Part shown: positions 63,069-64,000 of the stretch, piece after piece | How positions within the stretch are numbered: the stretch's first letter is position 1 | How the letters are laid out: every line of letters begins with the position of its first letter | NCBI GenBank assembly: GCA_963727415.1 | Contig: CAVSGF010000010.1 | Location: forward strand, 372,001 to 436,000 | Direction: 5' to 3' | Source: DASQPR01 sp963727415 | GTDB lineage: Bacteria; Actinomycetota; Actinomycetes; Mycobacteriales; Micromonosporaceae | Length of the DNA: 64,000 nucleotides | Position numbers and translations under genes: made by a program | The notes under the pieces: generated by a model | Told to the model about the DNA's origin: nothing | Seen by the model: only the letters and a program-made list of their open reading frames with translations | The model's database searches: none

Positions 63069-63439
63069 ATGCTCGATGCGCAGGATCTCACTGCCAGATC
63101 TCGGCCAGGCGCCGCTGGGCCGGCGAGGCCGGGGCGCGGCGGCGCCGCCGGAGCCGAGGCGGTACGCGGCGGATCTCGCTGCCCGGATCCGGGAGCGCCG
63201 CGCTTGTCCACCTTGCCGCTGATGTTCAGCGGCAGCTCATCCAGCACCATGATGCTGCTCGGAACCAGGTAATCGGGCAGTTGCCGGGCCAGATGCTCGT
63301 GCAGCGCCCCGGTCACCGGCGGTCGGATCGCCTCCGGCGATCGTGACGTACGCCGCGAGGTGCTTGGCCTCGCCATCCCCGCGCACCACCACGACCGCCT
63401 CATGCACCTCGCGACGGGCCGCGCAGCACCGCCTCGACC

Positions 63440-63994
63440 TCACCGGGCTCCACTCGGAAGCCGCGGATCTTGACTTGCCCGTCCAGCCGGCCGAGGAACT
63501 CCAGTACCCCGTCGGCACGCCATCGCGCTAGGTCGCCGGTGCGGTACATGCGGGCACCCGAGATGGATGAGATACGGGTCGGGAACGAACTTCGTCGCGG
63601 TCAGCCCGGGCCGGTTGAGGTAGCCGCGCGCCACGCCATCGCCGCCCAGACACAGCTCGCCGGCGACACCGACAGGCAACGGGCGCAGGGCCTCATCGAG
63701 CACATACGCGGTGGACTGCGGGATCGGCGTGCCGATCGGGGTACGGTCACCGACCTGCGCCGGATCAGTCATCCGGTAGCAGGTCGCGAACGTGGTGTTC
63801 TCGGTCGGACCGTAACCGTTGATGACCGGCTGGTTCCCCCGTGCCCGGAGCGCGGCGCGCACGGCGCCAGGTGCGATCACATCACCACCGGCCAGAAGCT
63901 GCCGAACCCCGGCCAGGCAGTCCACGTCCAGCTCGACGATCTGGTGGAACAGCCCGGCGGTGAGCCACAGCGTGGTCACGCCCTCGGTTCGCAA
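63440..63994 (-). CDS. NRPS adenylation domain (segment, window edge)
   Basis: LWLTAGLFHQIVELDVDCLA, GVRQLLAGGDVIAPGAVRAA, VINGYGPTENTTFATCYRMT (A5) and GELCLGGDGVARGYLNRPGL (A6) belong to an adenylation domain. The frame fails near 63560; the A7-A8 motifs MYRTGDLARWRADGVLEFLG and GQVKIRGFRVEPGEVEAVL follow in another frame, then EVHEAVVVVRGDGEAKHLAA and A10 LPLNISGKVDKR in two more. The upstream half lies outside the window. Confidence 0.85.
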   Translation of the reverse strand: MRTEGVTTLWLTAGLFHQIVELDVDCLAGVRQLLAGGDVIAPGAVRAALRARGNQPVINGYGPTENTTFATCYRMTDPAQVGDRTPIGTPIPQSTAYVLDEALRPLPVGVAGELCLGGDGVARGYLNRPGLTATKFVPDPYLIHLGCPHVPHRRPSAMACRRGTGVPRPAGRASQDPRLPSGAR

Positions 63995-64000
63995 CGTTTC

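Larger units (their letters stand above)
60207..64000 (-). pseudogene. NRPS-lantibiotic dehydratase fusion, order A-PCP-LanB (partial; several frameshifts)
   Basis: The gene continues past the right edge. Visible parts are the second half of an adenylation domain (63100-64000), a PCP and a roughly 780-residue LanB-like domain that reads to the TAA at 60207-60209. At least four frame changes occur near 63560, 63400, 63200 and 63100; the last looks like an extra C (repairing it gives IWSEILRIEHVEATDDFFTI). The gene overlaps the next NRPS by one base (TAATG), so the two proteins are made together. Confidence 0.75.

Overview
This is a 64-kb window of very GC-rich DNA. Codon use, small overlapping ATGA/GTGA gene junctions and the families present point to a filamentous or soil-type actinomycete: DUF222/HNH protein, CtaG proteins, DUF1707, DUF5134, group 1h hydrogenase, hopanoid-type glycosyltransferase and NRPS. 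The genus cannot be fixed from this sequence.

Layout. 1-3.2 kb: alpha-glucoside utilisation, with an ABC sugar-binding lipoprotein (partial) divergent from a LacI regulator and a GH13 alpha-glucosidase. 3.2-8.9 kb: housekeeping and accessory genes (NmrA-like reductase, secreted sulfatase, HpnB-like glycosyltransferase, YtxH-like and DUF1707 small proteins, ArfB ribosome rescue). 8.9-16.7 kb: a three-gene minus-strand operon encoding an OB-fold membrane protein, a flotillin and a 1676-residue AAA ATPase. 16.9-23.3 kb: a copper/cytochrome oxidase assembly island (CtaG, CopD-CtaG fusion, CopA, DUF5134 protein). 23.5-27.6 kb: TenA, DUF222-HNH protein and an amidohydrolase.

27.6-38.3 kb: a high-affinity (group 1h) NiFe-hydrogenase operon on the minus strand: small and large subunits, NifU/Rieske-like protein, DUF5947, DUF6084, a 511-residue unknown, the maturation protease, a 34-residue membrane peptide, HypA, HypC and DUF6390. 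It has been split by an IS110-family element. A 17-bp minisatellite lies between the 34-residue peptide gene and hypA. 38.8-44.9 kb: a frameshifted HTH gene, YceI, a small isomerase-fold protein, an XRE regulator, an Fe3+/phosphonate-type ABC importer, and a 53-residue cysteine-rich protein behind a CsoR/CstR-like operator.

45.4-64 kb: a natural-product gene cluster and the most interesting part of the window. A tightly coupled plus-strand operon encodes a DegT aminotransferase, MFS exporter, sulfotransferase, atypical SDR, methyltransferase, an HK97-fold shell protein resembling the natural-product (Family 3) encapsulins, an FAD-dependent amino-acid oxidase and an Asp/Glu racemase. It converges on minus-strand NRPS genes with order A-PCP-LanB, then C-A-PCP, then PCP-C-A. 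The likely picture is a peptide built from three activated amino acids, modified by a lantibiotic-dehydratase-like domain and by sulfation, methylation, oxidation and transamination, some of it possibly inside a protein nanocompartment. The NRPS genes are broken by more than ten 1-2 base indels without accompanying nonsense mutations. I read these mainly as assembly errors, although real decay cannot be excluded.
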